Assembly (NCBI GenBank): GCA_009885995.1
Contig: VFJQ01000108.1
Location: forward strand, 1-55,654
Reading direction: 5' to 3'
Source of the DNA: Verrucomicrobiota bacterium
GTDB lineage: Bacteria; Verrucomicrobiota; Verrucomicrobiia; Chthoniobacterales; Chthoniobacteraceae
Length of the DNA: 55,654 nt
This document shows positions 7,893 through 15,481 of the stretch, piece by piece (positions within the stretch are counted from its first letter, which is position 1; each line of letters begins with the position of its first letter). The notes under the pieces are model-generated. The model searched no databases, was not told the origin of the DNA, and saw nothing but the letters and a program-made list of their open reading frames with translations. The position numbers and the translations under genes are program-made.

Positions 7893-9008
7893 GTGCTGCG
7901 CACGATGCGGCGAATGTCTTCACTAGGCCAACTGCTCATGACCGGCGTGCCCGGACCGGAACTCGACGCGCAGACCGCGGCGACCTTCCGCCGCATCCAG
8001 CCGGGCGCCTTCATCCTCTTCGGACGCAACATCAAGACCGCCGCGCAACTGCGGAAGCTCATCGACGACTTGCGCGAGTTGAGCACCGTCGAGCCGATCA
8101 TCACCATCGACCAGGAAGGCGGGCGCGTGTCGCGGCTCAAGCTCATCGGCACCGAGCCGCCGAATGCGAACCAGCTCCGTGATCGCGGTGACCTCGAACT
8201 GATCCGCCGCCACGGGGAGATCACGGCGCGGCTGCTGCGCATGTTCGGGTTCAATCTCGATCTCTGCCCGGTGCTCGACATCTCGTTCGACGACGAGGCG
8301 GACAACTCGTTGCGCGGGCGATGCTACGGGAATGACGTGGCGCAAGTCGTCCTCAACGCCGGTGCCTTCAACGATGCGCTGCGTGTCGGCGGCGTGCTCT
8401 CGTGCGGCAAACATTTTCCCGGCTACTCGCGCTGCCCGGCGGACGCGCACCACGAGTTGCCGACCGTCGCCGTCTCGCGCGAGGAACTCGAAGCGCACGA
8501 ACTCGCGGTCTTCCGTGCGATGGCCGGGCGCATCGACTCGATGATGATCGGCCACGCGTTTTATCCCGCGCTGGAGCAGGGGAGCACACCGTCGTCGCTC
8601 TCTCGCACGGTCGTCACCGATCTGCTCCGCGGCGAACTAGGCTTCCGCGGCCTCGTGATGACCGACGACCTCGACATGGGCGCGATCCTCAATCACTACG
8701 GCCTCGAAGAAACGATTCGCCTCGCGATCACCGCGGGCAACGACGTGGCGATGATCTGCCATCGCGTCGAAGTCGTGGAGCAAGCGCTCGGATTCTTGCA
8801 AAACGTGCCGCGGGCCGAGCTCGACCGCGCGCTCGCGAGCGTCGCCGCGTGCAAGGCGACGCTCTCGCCGCCGGAGCCGTGGGATGAAGCCGAGTTTCGC
8901 CGCCGCGATGCGGAGGTGTGGGACTTGCGCGTCGCCACGCTCGGCGCCGAACTCGCCGCGCAGCGCAGTCCCGAGGACGGGAAGCGCTCGCCGGTGGAGA
9001 TCTATTGA
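7893..9008 (+). CDS. nagZ: Glycoside hydrolase family 3, NagZ-like beta-N-acetylhexosaminidase
   Basis: A single GH3 N-terminal TIM barrel of about 370 residues, the size of cytoplasmic NagZ rather than of two-domain beta-glucosidases. Visible blocks are PGAFILFGRN, ITIDQEGGRVSRL, the KHFPGY substrate loop, the D-A-H dyad in ADAHHELPTV (general acid/base loop typical of NagZ) and the nucleophile Asp in VMTDDLDMGAI. There is no signal peptide, which supports a cytoplasmic role in recycling GlcNAc-anhydroMurNAc peptides. Homology begins at the ATG at 7914 (MSSLGQLL); GTG 7893 and ATG 7905 are alternative starts and none has a clear ribosome-binding site. The palindromic repeat at 9021-9184 follows directly. 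Confidence 0.85.
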   Translation: MLRTMRRMSSLGQLLMTGVPGPELDAQTAATFRRIQPGAFILFGRNIKTAAQLRKLIDDLRELSTVEPIITIDQEGGRVSRLKLIGTEPPNANQLRDRGDLELIRRHGEITARLLRMFGFNLDLCPVLDISFDDEADNSLRGRCYGNDVAQVVLNAGAFNDALRVGGVLSCGKHFPGYSRCPADAHHELPTVAVSREELEAHELAVFRAMAGRIDSMMIGHAFYPALEQGSTPSSLSRTVVTDLLRGELGFRGLVMTDDLDMGAILNHYGLEETIRLAITAGNDVAMICHRVEVVEQALGFLQNVPRAELDRALASVAACKATLSPPEPWDEAEFRRRDAEVWDLRVATLGAELAAQRSPEDGKRSPVEIY

Positions 9009-9020
9009 CCCCTCTTGCAG

Positions 9021-9184
9021 GTCATCCTGAGCGGAGCGCCGCTTCGCGCAGCGAAAGGCGCGGAGTCGAAGGATCCCGCACTGCTACGAGCGACTCTCGT
9101 AGCGAGAGCCGCACAGTGCTTCACGGGGTCCTTCGACTGCGCGCCGCGCCGCCTTCGCCCCCGCGGCGCTCCGCTCAGGATGAC
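9021..9184. repeat. MITE-like palindromic element with perfect 22-bp inverted ends
   Basis: GTCATCCTGAGCGGAGCGCC (extending to 9042) is repeated as a perfect inverted copy at 9163-9184. The interior contains further partial inverted repeats (GGATCC/GGGTCC and CACTGCT/AGTGC). There is no internal gene. The right end lies inside the last codons of the minus-strand gene at 9175-9555, so the element donates that gene's stop codon. Confidence 0.8.
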
Positions 9185-9555
9185 TCGCGAAGGGAGTGTT
9201 CTCTTCGCCACGTGATCATCGCGACCGCCGCGCCGAGCGTGTAAGCGGCGACATCCCACTCGTCGCCGATGCCGCGGTGCAGCCAGCGCGGGCCGAGCCA
9301 CTCGGCGATCAGCGCCCACATGGCGAGGTGGAGCGCGACTTCCGCGAGGGTGGGGGACTCATCGTGCGCGCGGAGGCCGAGTCGCCGCTGGAGCCACAGC
9401 ACGAGCGGCAGCGCGCACGGGATGAGCAGCAGGTCGTTGAAGTGATCGCGCAGAAAGGGCGAGGCGACGTGCGGCTTCAGCAGCCAGCGATTGAGCGCGT
9501 AGAGCGCGCAGGCTCCGATGCAGAGCGGCTCGAGCGCGTAGCGGAAGCGCCTCAT
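9175..9555 (-). CDS. Small hydrophobic membrane protein of unknown function
   Basis: The 126-residue product has three or four hydrophobic segments (around residues 8-24, 42-56, 74-90 and 101-116) and conserved-looking charged motifs (LRDHFNDLLLIP, RLGLRAHD). It resembles uncharacterised small membrane proteins but I can assign no function. The last residues (LRESS) and the stop come from the palindromic element, so the native C-terminus may have been replaced. The ATG at 9555 follows the stop of a 24-codon ORF after one base, which suggests they are co-translated. Confidence 0.65.
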   Translation of the reverse strand: MRRFRYALEPLCIGACALYALNRWLLKPHVASPFLRDHFNDLLLIPCALPLVLWLQRRLGLRAHDESPTLAEVALHLAMWALIAEWLGPRWLHRGIGDEWDVAAYTLGAAVAMITWRREHSLRESS

Positions 9556-9556
9556 T

Positions 9557-9631
9557 TCACAGCGCGTAGAGCAGGACGACTCCGGAGAGCGCGGCGAGGG
9601 CGAGCTTGAGCAGGGTGGCGGCGGAAATCAT
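9557..9631 (-). CDS. Possible 24-residue membrane peptide
   Basis: ATG at 9631 opens a 24-codon frame that is almost entirely hydrophobic (ISAATLLKLALAALSGVVLL) with a single Lys, ending in TGA one base before the next ATG. It could be a single-pass microprotein or an upstream leader ORF for the membrane protein at 9175-9555. Only position and composition support it. Confidence 0.3.
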   Translation of the reverse strand: MISAATLLKLALAALSGVVLLYAL

Positions 9632-9699
9632 CGCCCACGTTGGCGCGCAGCTTTCGCCTTGTCCACGGCGGTGCGGCACGGCAAACACAACCAACGCCC

Positions 9700-11916
9700 A
9701 TGCCCGACGCAACACCGCCAGACGACACGGCCCTCGGCACGCAATCCGCGGCCCTCGAAGTGGGCTTGCGCGTATTTCGCCAATACGTCCTCAAGCGCTT
9801 CCTCAGCCGCGGCGCGCTCGGCAGCGCGTGGCTGGTCGTCCACGAGGGCATCGGTCGCGAACTGGCGATGCGTTTCCTGCCCGAGGCGTGGTTGCACGAC
9901 GAGCCGGTGATCGCGCGCCTGCGCGAGTCCGTGGTCCGTCTGCTCGAGATCACGCATCCGGGCATCGTGGGCATTCTCGATTTCGTCCGCGACGCACAAG
10001 CCGCGGCGATCGTGTCGCGATTTGTCGAAGGCGAGTCGGCGGTCGATGCGAAAGCGCAGCGGACGAAGCGCTGTTTTGAAGTCGATCCCATTCGCCCGTG
10101 GCTCACGCAGATGTGCGAGGCGCTGGACTTCGCGTGGCGCCGGCACGAGGCGATTCACGGCGACCTTTGCCCGGCCAATATGCTCATCACGCCGCTGGGT
10201 GATGTGAAGCTGGCGGACTTCGGTCTCTCGCGCTGCCTCTATGATATGAAAGGCTCCACCGGCGATCCGCTTCTCGTGATGCCGCCCGCCTTTTCCAGCC
10301 CTGAGCGCCTGCGCGGCGAACCCACGACGGTCGCGGACGATGTGTATGGCTTCGGCGCGATCGTTTACGATCTGCTGACGAGCAAGCCGCCGTTCCCGCA
10401 GGGGCGCACCGAGGGCGAAGACGCGCCGCGCATGGCGGACCGGCGCGCGGAGCTCGGCATCGGTGGCGACTTCATCCCGCCCGAGTGGGAGGAAGTGATA
10501 GCTGCCTGCCTCGCGTCACGTGCGGCGGATCGGCCGCGTTCATTGCGCGAAGCGGGTGAGCGTCTCGGCGTGCTCGCGCCGCTGCCCGCGGAGGCCGACC
10601 GCGCGCCGCTGCCGACAGTGCTGCCGCGCCCGCACGAGACAGTCATCGGCTATCGCCCGCCCACCACTCGGCCCGCTGGGCCGGTGGAGACTTATCCGAG
10701 TTCGGAAGTCACGACCGCGTTCGAGCCATCGACGATGCACGGCGCGACAGCCCCGGCGGAACCCGCGCCGGTCGAGGCAGCGCCGGCGGTTGAGATTCCC
10801 GCCGAGTCGGAGCCGACCCCAGCGACGATCGATGAGAATTTCGATTTCGAGGAGACGATCCATGAAGCTCCCGTTGCGATCGAGCCGGCCGCTGCGGCGG
10901 TCGTGGAAGACGATGCTTCGGCGACCTTCGTGGCTGATCCGACGCCTCCACCCGCGCCGTTCGTGCCGCCTCCGCCATCGCAGCCGCAACCGACGGACGA
11001 TGATGCTTCCGCCACGTATATCGCCGAGCCCACGCCGCCGCCCGCGCCGCCGCCGATTCCGATGGAGGATCTCGAACGGACCGTCGCCGAGCCGCCGAAG
11101 GCCGCGCCTCCACCGCGGATCGAAGAGCCCGATCCCGAGATGACGATGGCTGGCATCGCGGAACCCGCTCCGCCTCCGGTGCCGAAACCCGCTGCGCCCG
11201 CTGCCCCGACTGCACCGGTTGCACCGGTTGCACCGGAAATTCCGCGCAACCTCGAAGAGTCGGTGACGATGCCGACGCCGCCGCCGCGACCTCCAGCACC
11301 TGCGACCGAACCGCGGCGGGATCCGTCACCGCCTCAGCCGCCGATGCCGCCCGCTCCCATAGTCGCGCGCCGCATCCCGGCGTGGTGGTTTGGCGCGGGC
11401 GCAGTGGTGATCCTCGTGGCCGTGGCTGTGCCGTTCGCGCTGCGCACAAAGCCTCCCGAGCCCGTGCCGGCGCCCGCGGAGCCAACGCCCGCCCTTTCGA
11501 CCCCGACAGTCGACTCCACGCCAACGCCGGTGCCCACGCCCGCGCCCACGCCGGTGCCAGCGACACCCACTCCGATGCCATCGACCCCGCCGCCTGCGGG
11601 GCGCGTGATCGAGGCGGGCGACCTCGCCGCGCTCGCCGGTCGCGGGCGCCTTTCCGAAACCGTGCTGCTCGCCGGCACCTTCCGCGTCAGCTCGGTGACG
11701 GTCGGGCGATCGGGGCTGTCCGCATCTATCGTCATGCGCCCGGCGGACGCGGCCATGTCCGGGCAGATGCGGGTGATCGCGGCGCTGGCGCCGGGGACGA
11801 GCGTGCCGGCGGAGGGTGCGAATATCACGCTCACCGGTGAGGCGCGTTACGTCGTGAGCGAGGTGCGCCGCGGAGCCGATGGGCAGCTCAACGTCGAGGT
11901 GCAGCAAGCGCCTTGA
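9700..11916 (+). CDS. Membrane Ser/Thr kinase-like protein with altered catalytic motifs
   Basis: A 738-residue protein starting at ATG 9700 (the frame is open from 9640 without better support). Residues 28-300 are a PknB-type kinase fold, but the ATP-binding Lys is Arg (R58 in LAMRFLP, where active kinases have ALK) and the catalytic loop reads HGDLCPAN (153-160), with Lys replaced by Cys. The catalytic Asp 155, Asn 160, the DFG motif (173-175) and SPERL are kept. Residues 320-555 are a Pro/Ala/Glu-rich linker, one transmembrane helix lies at about 562-580, a Pro/Thr linker follows and a C-terminal domain of about 100 residues lies outside. It may be a weak kinase or a pseudokinase signalling across the membrane. 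Its stop overlaps the next start as TTGA. Confidence 0.8.
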   Translation: MPDATPPDDTALGTQSAALEVGLRVFRQYVLKRFLSRGALGSAWLVVHEGIGRELAMRFLPEAWLHDEPVIARLRESVVRLLEITHPGIVGILDFVRDAQAAAIVSRFVEGESAVDAKAQRTKRCFEVDPIRPWLTQMCEALDFAWRRHEAIHGDLCPANMLITPLGDVKLADFGLSRCLYDMKGSTGDPLLVMPPAFSSPERLRGEPTTVADDVYGFGAIVYDLLTSKPPFPQGRTEGEDAPRMADRRAELGIGGDFIPPEWEEVIAACLASRAADRPRSLREAGERLGVLAPLPAEADRAPLPTVLPRPHETVIGYRPPTTRPAGPVETYPSSEVTTAFEPSTMHGATAPAEPAPVEAAPAVEIPAESEPTPATIDENFDFEETIHEAPVAIEPAAAAVVEDDASATFVADPTPPPAPFVPPPPSQPQPTDDDASATYIAEPTPPPAPPPIPMEDLERTVAEPPKAAPPPRIEEPDPEMTMAGIAEPAPPPVPKPAAPAAPTAPVAPVAPEIPRNLEESVTMPTPPPRPPAPATEPRRDPSPPQPPMPPAPIVARRIPAWWFGAGAVVILVAVAVPFALRTKPPEPVPAPAEPTPALSTPTVDSTPTPVPTPAPTPVPATPTPMPSTPPPAGRVIEAGDLAALAGRGRLSETVLLAGTFRVSSVTVGRSGLSASIVMRPADAAMSGQMRVIAALAPGTSVPAEGANITLTGEARYVVSEVRRGADGQLNVEVQQAP

Positions 11917-12845
11917 GCGTGCTGCGCCATCTTCTGCTCCTCATCTGCGCTGCGAGTATCGCGGCGGAGCCGAAGCCCGTGCCGCGCGTGCAGGCGGTGC
12001 CGCAGCCGCATGCGCAGGTGTCCTTCCAGCGGGATGGCGTGGAGTTCGCGCGATACCACTACGGCGCGGATGGGCAAAGGCCGTTCGTCTTCCCGGTCAT
12101 CGGTCCGAGTGGCCGCTCGCTCACGCGGATGGGGCATCCGCACGATCCGCAGTCGCACAGCCATCACAACTCGGTGTGGCTCTCGCATCAGTTCGTGAAC
12201 GGCGCGAACTTTTGGGAGGATGGCCCGGCGCGCATCGAGCATCAGCGCTGGCTGCGCATGGAAGACGGCGACGACTCCGCATCGATCGAGACGGAGAATG
12301 CGTGGATCGACAAAGCCGGCGTGCCGCAGATGCACGAGTTCCGGCGCACGCGCGTGCAACTTCTCGCCGACGGCGAATGGCTGCTGCTCATCGATGTGCA
12401 GTTCGAGGCGCGCAAGGCGCCGGTGGAGTTGAAGGAGACGGCTTTTGGCATGATGGCTGTGCGCATGGCGAAGACGATCGGCGTCCACGACGGCGGCGGC
12501 ACGATCCGCAACTCGGAGGGCGGCGTGGACGAGGCGGGCTGCTTCCGCAAACCGGCGCGCTGGTGCGACTACTCGGGGCCGATCCTCACGGGCGTGAGCG
12601 AAGGCATCGCGCTCATGGACCACCCGGCGAATCTGCATCACCCTGTGCCCTTCCACGTGCGCGACGATGGCTGGATGGGCGCGTCGCTCACCTTCTCCGG
12701 CGCGCACACGATCGCCGTCGGCACGCCGCTGCGGCTGCGCTACGCATTATATATCCATCGCGGCGTCGCGGAGTCGGCGACGATCGAAGCGCAGTGGAAA
12801 GCGTTTGCGGCGACGGAGTGGGAGGAGATCGGGCGGAAGAAGTAG
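11913..12845 (+). CDS. Secreted DUF6807 (PmoA-like) family protein
   Basis: The start is TTG 11913, overlapping the kinase stop as TTGA; GTG 11919 is an alternative. Residues 1-18 form a signal peptide. The protein (310 residues) carries the DUF6807/PmoA-like signature: PVIGPSGRSLTR, a His-rich GHPHDPQSHSHHNSVW block, NGANFWEDG, ALMDHPANLHHPVPFHVR and a beta-sandwich. The family is frequent in polysaccharide-degrading Verrucomicrobiota, Planctomycetota and Bacteroidota near sulfatases and esterases, and its activity is not established. The older name, methane oxygenase PmoA, is misleading. Overlap with the kinase gene implies coupled translation, which is an unusual pairing. Confidence 0.8.
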   Translation: MSVLRHLLLLICAASIAAEPKPVPRVQAVPQPHAQVSFQRDGVEFARYHYGADGQRPFVFPVIGPSGRSLTRMGHPHDPQSHSHHNSVWLSHQFVNGANFWEDGPARIEHQRWLRMEDGDDSASIETENAWIDKAGVPQMHEFRRTRVQLLADGEWLLLIDVQFEARKAPVELKETAFGMMAVRMAKTIGVHDGGGTIRNSEGGVDEAGCFRKPARWCDYSGPILTGVSEGIALMDHPANLHHPVPFHVRDDGWMGASLTFSGAHTIAVGTPLRLRYALYIHRGVAESATIEAQWKAFAATEWEEIGRKK

Positions 12846-12879
12846 GATCGCGCTCTCGTGGGCGGACGCGAAGTTTTGG

Positions 12880-12948
12880 AACCACCAAGGCACCAAGACA
12901 CCAAGGCGAAGAACTCAGATCTCTTGGTGTCTTGGTGTCTTGGTGGTT
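12880..12948. repeat. Palindrome of ACCAAG repeats between two CDS
   Basis: AACCACCAAGGCACCAAGAC plus ACCAAG is followed after 17 bp by its inverted copy CTTGGTGTCTTGGTGTCTTG plus GTGGTT, giving arms of 26 bp with one mismatch. This interspersed hairpin is known from many bacterial genomes. It could act as a bidirectional terminator between the DUF6807 and esterase genes. Confidence 0.8.
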
Positions 12949-12988
12949 CTCCCTAAGCCCATCGCTCCGGCGCGATTCATCACCGCAC

Positions 12989-14557
12989 ATGAAGCTCCAC
13001 CCCGCTCTCCTCGCCCTCGTCCTCGCGCCCACGCTGCACGCGGAATTCAAACTCCCCGCGATCATCAGTGATCACATGGTCTTGCAGCAAAAGCAGACGA
13101 ATCCGATCTGGGGCTGGGACGCGCCGGGGACGAAGGTGACGGTGACTTTCGCCGGGCAGACGAAATCCGCCGAGGCCGGTGCCGACGGAAAGTGGACGGT
13201 GAAGCTCGACCCGGTGCCGGTGAATGCGCAGCCGCAGAAGATCACGATCGCCGGCACGCAGACGCGCGAGATCAACGACGTGCTCGTGGGCGAAGTGTGG
13301 ATGTGCTCGGGGCAATCGAACATGGGCTTCACGCTCGGCAACGACTGGAACGGCGACCTCGAAGCGGCGGCGTCGAAGCTGCCGAACCTGCGCCTCATCA
13401 AGGTGCCGCAGTTGGGGACGCAGGAATTGCAGAACGATTTCAACGGCCAGTGGCGCGCCTCCGCGGCGGACAGTGCGACGACCTTCAGCGCGGTGGGATT
13501 CATGTTCGGGCGTTACCTTCACGAGATCCTCGGCGTGCCGGTCGGCCTCATCGACAACTCATGGGGCGGCTCTGCGGCGGAGGCTTGGGTGCGGCGCGAG
13601 ACGATCGAGAAGGATCCGCGCTTCAAGCTGCTGATGGAAACGACGAAGACGCGCGAGGCTGATCTCCAGACCGAAGCGGCGAAGCAGGCTTACGAGAAGG
13701 TGCTCGCGAAGTGGAAGGAGGACGCGGAGAAGCTGAAGGCCTTGGGCAAACCGATCCCGCGTCAGCCGCAATCGCCCGAGCAGTGGCTCGCTGGCAATGC
13801 GCGGCCGGGGAACATCTTCGCCGGCGTGGTGAATCCCACGCTCGGCTACGGGATGAAGGGCGTCGTGTGGTATCAGGGCGAATCGAATGCGAGCCGCGCC
13901 TACGAATACGCGGAGCTGTTCCCGTTCATGATCGAGCAGTGGCGCAAGGAGTGGAAGCAGGGCGACTTCTCTTTCTACTGGGTGCAGCTCGCCGATTACA
14001 TGGTGGAAAAGGCCGAGGCGGGTGACAGCCAGTGGGCTGAGCTGCGCGAGTCGCAGACGAAGACGATGAAGCTCCCGAACACCGGCCAGGCCGTCATCAT
14101 CGACCTTGGCGAAGGCAAGGATATCCACCCGAAGAACAAGCACGATGTCGCTGCGCGGCTCGTGCGTTGGGCGCTCGCGAAGGATTACGGTCTGCCGTTC
14201 CCGTATCGCAGCCCGGAGTTCAAGAGCCTCGAAATCAAGGACACCAAAGCGATCGTGACGCTCGACCTGTTTGGCGGCGTGCTGCGTCCGTTCGACGTGC
14301 TCGAAGCGCGCGGCTTCGCCATCTGCGGCGAGGATAAGGTGTGGCACAACGCGAAGGGCACGATCGTCGGCGCCAACAAAGTCGAAGTGACGAGCGACGC
14401 CGTCGCGAAGCCGATCGCCGTGCGCTACGCGTGGGCCGACAACCCGATCGCCAACCTCGCGACGATGCAGGGCCTGCCACTCACGCCGTTCCGCACGGAT
14501 GATTTCGAGATGATCACGAAGCCGCAGCCGCCGGCTCCGGTGCCCGCAGCGAAGTAA
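12989..14557 (+). CDS. Secreted sialate O-acetylesterase
   Basis: From ATG 12989 the protein has 522 residues with a signal peptide (1-18, ending LHA). The N-terminal beta domain (AIISDHMVLQQ, PIWGWDAPGTKVTV) leads into the SGNH-type esterase domain with CSGQSNM at 106-112 (Ser nucleophile), IDNSWGGSAAEAW, VVWYQGESNA and DIHPKNKHDVAARL (catalytic Asp/His block). These are the diagnostic blocks of the SIAE/SASA family, which remove O-acetyl groups from sialic acids or other acylated glycans. In Verrucomicrobiota such enzymes commonly serve polysaccharide breakdown, consistent with the neighbouring DUF6807 gene. The C-terminus is Pro/Ala-rich. Confidence 0.92.
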   Translation: MKLHPALLALVLAPTLHAEFKLPAIISDHMVLQQKQTNPIWGWDAPGTKVTVTFAGQTKSAEAGADGKWTVKLDPVPVNAQPQKITIAGTQTREINDVLVGEVWMCSGQSNMGFTLGNDWNGDLEAAASKLPNLRLIKVPQLGTQELQNDFNGQWRASAADSATTFSAVGFMFGRYLHEILGVPVGLIDNSWGGSAAEAWVRRETIEKDPRFKLLMETTKTREADLQTEAAKQAYEKVLAKWKEDAEKLKALGKPIPRQPQSPEQWLAGNARPGNIFAGVVNPTLGYGMKGVVWYQGESNASRAYEYAELFPFMIEQWRKEWKQGDFSFYWVQLADYMVEKAEAGDSQWAELRESQTKTMKLPNTGQAVIIDLGEGKDIHPKNKHDVAARLVRWALAKDYGLPFPYRSPEFKSLEIKDTKAIVTLDLFGGVLRPFDVLEARGFAICGEDKVWHNAKGTIVGANKVEVTSDAVAKPIAVRYAWADNPIANLATMQGLPLTPFRTDDFEMITKPQPPAPVPAAK

Positions 14558-14609
14558 CGCGCCGCACCTCGTCCGCCGGCCATCCGCTTTCCCCGCCGTG
14601 CGGCGTGGG

Positions 14610-14639
14610 TTGCCCTTTGCGCCGTCCTGCCAGTAGTCT
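14610..14639 (+). promoter_or_regulatory. Candidate promoter of the hsdM fragment
   Basis: TTGCCC (14610-14615), an 18-bp spacer and TAGTCT (14634-14639) precede the hsdM start at 14683 by about 43 bp. This would be the relic promoter of a lost R-M operon. The match to consensus is moderate. Confidence 0.25.
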
Positions 14640-14682
14640 TGCGCCCATGCTCCCGCCGGTCCGGGGGAGCGCATCTCATCCC

Positions 14683-14901
14683 ATGTTCGAGCAAGCCTTC
14701 CGAAACATCGACGACGTCCTCCGCAAGGAAGCCGGCTGCACCACCGAGCTCGACTACACCGAGCAGACCTCGTGGCTGCTCTTCTTGAAATACCTCGACG
14801 GCCTCGAGCAGGACAAAGCGATGGAGGCGCAGCTCCATGGTATGCGTCCGGCGGAGCGCCCCTTGACGCGGTGCGGCGTTCATTCTGATCCGGGAGCGTA
14901 G
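14683..14901 (+). pseudogene. hsdM: HsdM N-terminal fragment (second copy)
   Basis: ATG 14683 opens with MFEQAFRNIDDVLRKEAGC and continues TELDYTEQTSWLLFLKYLDG and LEQDKAMEAQL, the N-terminal helical domain of a type I R-M methylation subunit from a different subfamily than the remnant at 7-276. Homology breaks off after about 51 residues; the rest (RPAERPLTRCGVHS) is unrelated and ends at 14901. The methylase domain is missing entirely, so the gene is dead. It faces the decayed DNA methylase on the opposite strand, with the breakpoint near 14838. Confidence 0.8.
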
Positions 14902-14924
14902 ATGTCAGAGCCGAGTGGGCTCTG

Positions 14925-15481
14925 AGGTTTATGGTGTTGGCCTGCGCCTTGCCCTTGGCCTTCGGGGCTTTCTTGAAGGTTTCGTCGATCGCCACGTTGC
15001 CGCTCGGGCGCTCGATGGCGATGCCGGCCATGAGTTGCTCGATGGTGCGGAACTGCACGCGGGGGAACTTCTGGCCGTTGAAGGCGCTGGTGTAGAAGCC
15101 CGCACCGGCGGCTTCGGTGATCACGGGCTTGGTCGGTTCGTCGAGCGAGATGAGGACGCCGAGGGCGGCCTGCTTCAGCCCAAGGGCTGACGGACATTTG
15201 CCCCGGGTGTAACCCGGGGTTCACCGTTCCGAAACTAATGCACACCGGACGGGGTGCGAGGATCGCGGCGAACATTTCCTCGCGCCCGCCTCCGGGGCGC
15301 ATCCGTGATGGGGGCGAGTTCCGGTGGTTCTCGCTTCGCTCCACCACCGGCTAATCTCCTGCGTCCCTCCGGGATGCGCGCCGACGAGGCCGAGCGCCCA
15401 CCATTGGAATTGGTATTTGGCGGCGGGTTGCTGAGCGTCGGCGAGGGAGATCGGCTCAATGATGGTGTTATTAGCGCTCAC
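14925..15481 (-). pseudogene. Adenine-specific DNA methylase, C-terminal remnant
   Basis: Two pieces of the same gene are recognisable. At 15380-15481 the frame starting with GTG reads ANNTIIEPISLADAQQPAAK and YQFQWWALGLVGA. At 14925-15178 it resumes with LKQAALGVLISLDEPTKP, ITEAAGAGFYTSAFNGQ, FPRVQFRTIEQLMAG and FKKAPKAKGK. Both blocks belong to the C-terminal region of site-specific DNA (adenine) methyltransferases whose N-terminus is at 16198-16655. About 50 residues between the two pieces are missing and a palindromic element occupies the gap. The GTG at 15481 overlaps the stop of the ORF 15478-16197. Confidence 0.75.
15176..15377. repeat. Interspersed palindromic element inserted in the methylase
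   Basis: The element begins at the palindrome CAGCCCAAGGGCTG (15176-15189), contains a perfect hairpin CCCCGGGT-GTA-ACCCGGGG (15201-15219), a CCGGTGGT/ACCACCGG pair and ends at GGGATGC near 15377. Translated on the minus strand it gives strings such as EISRWWSEA and NPGLHPG, which recur as spurious ORFs in Verrucomicrobiota and Planctomycetota genomes because the same non-coding repeat is annotated. It interrupts the methylase frame exactly between conserved blocks. Confidence 0.6.

Noticed and set aside
9015..9244. Several short ORFs across the 9021-9184 palindrome
   Set aside because: They are translations of a non-coding inverted repeat; similar spurious ORFs are common in databases.
14605..14682. 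Extended N-terminus of the hsdM fragment
   Set aside because: The first 26 codons include promoter-like sequence; HsdM homology starts at the ATG at 14683.
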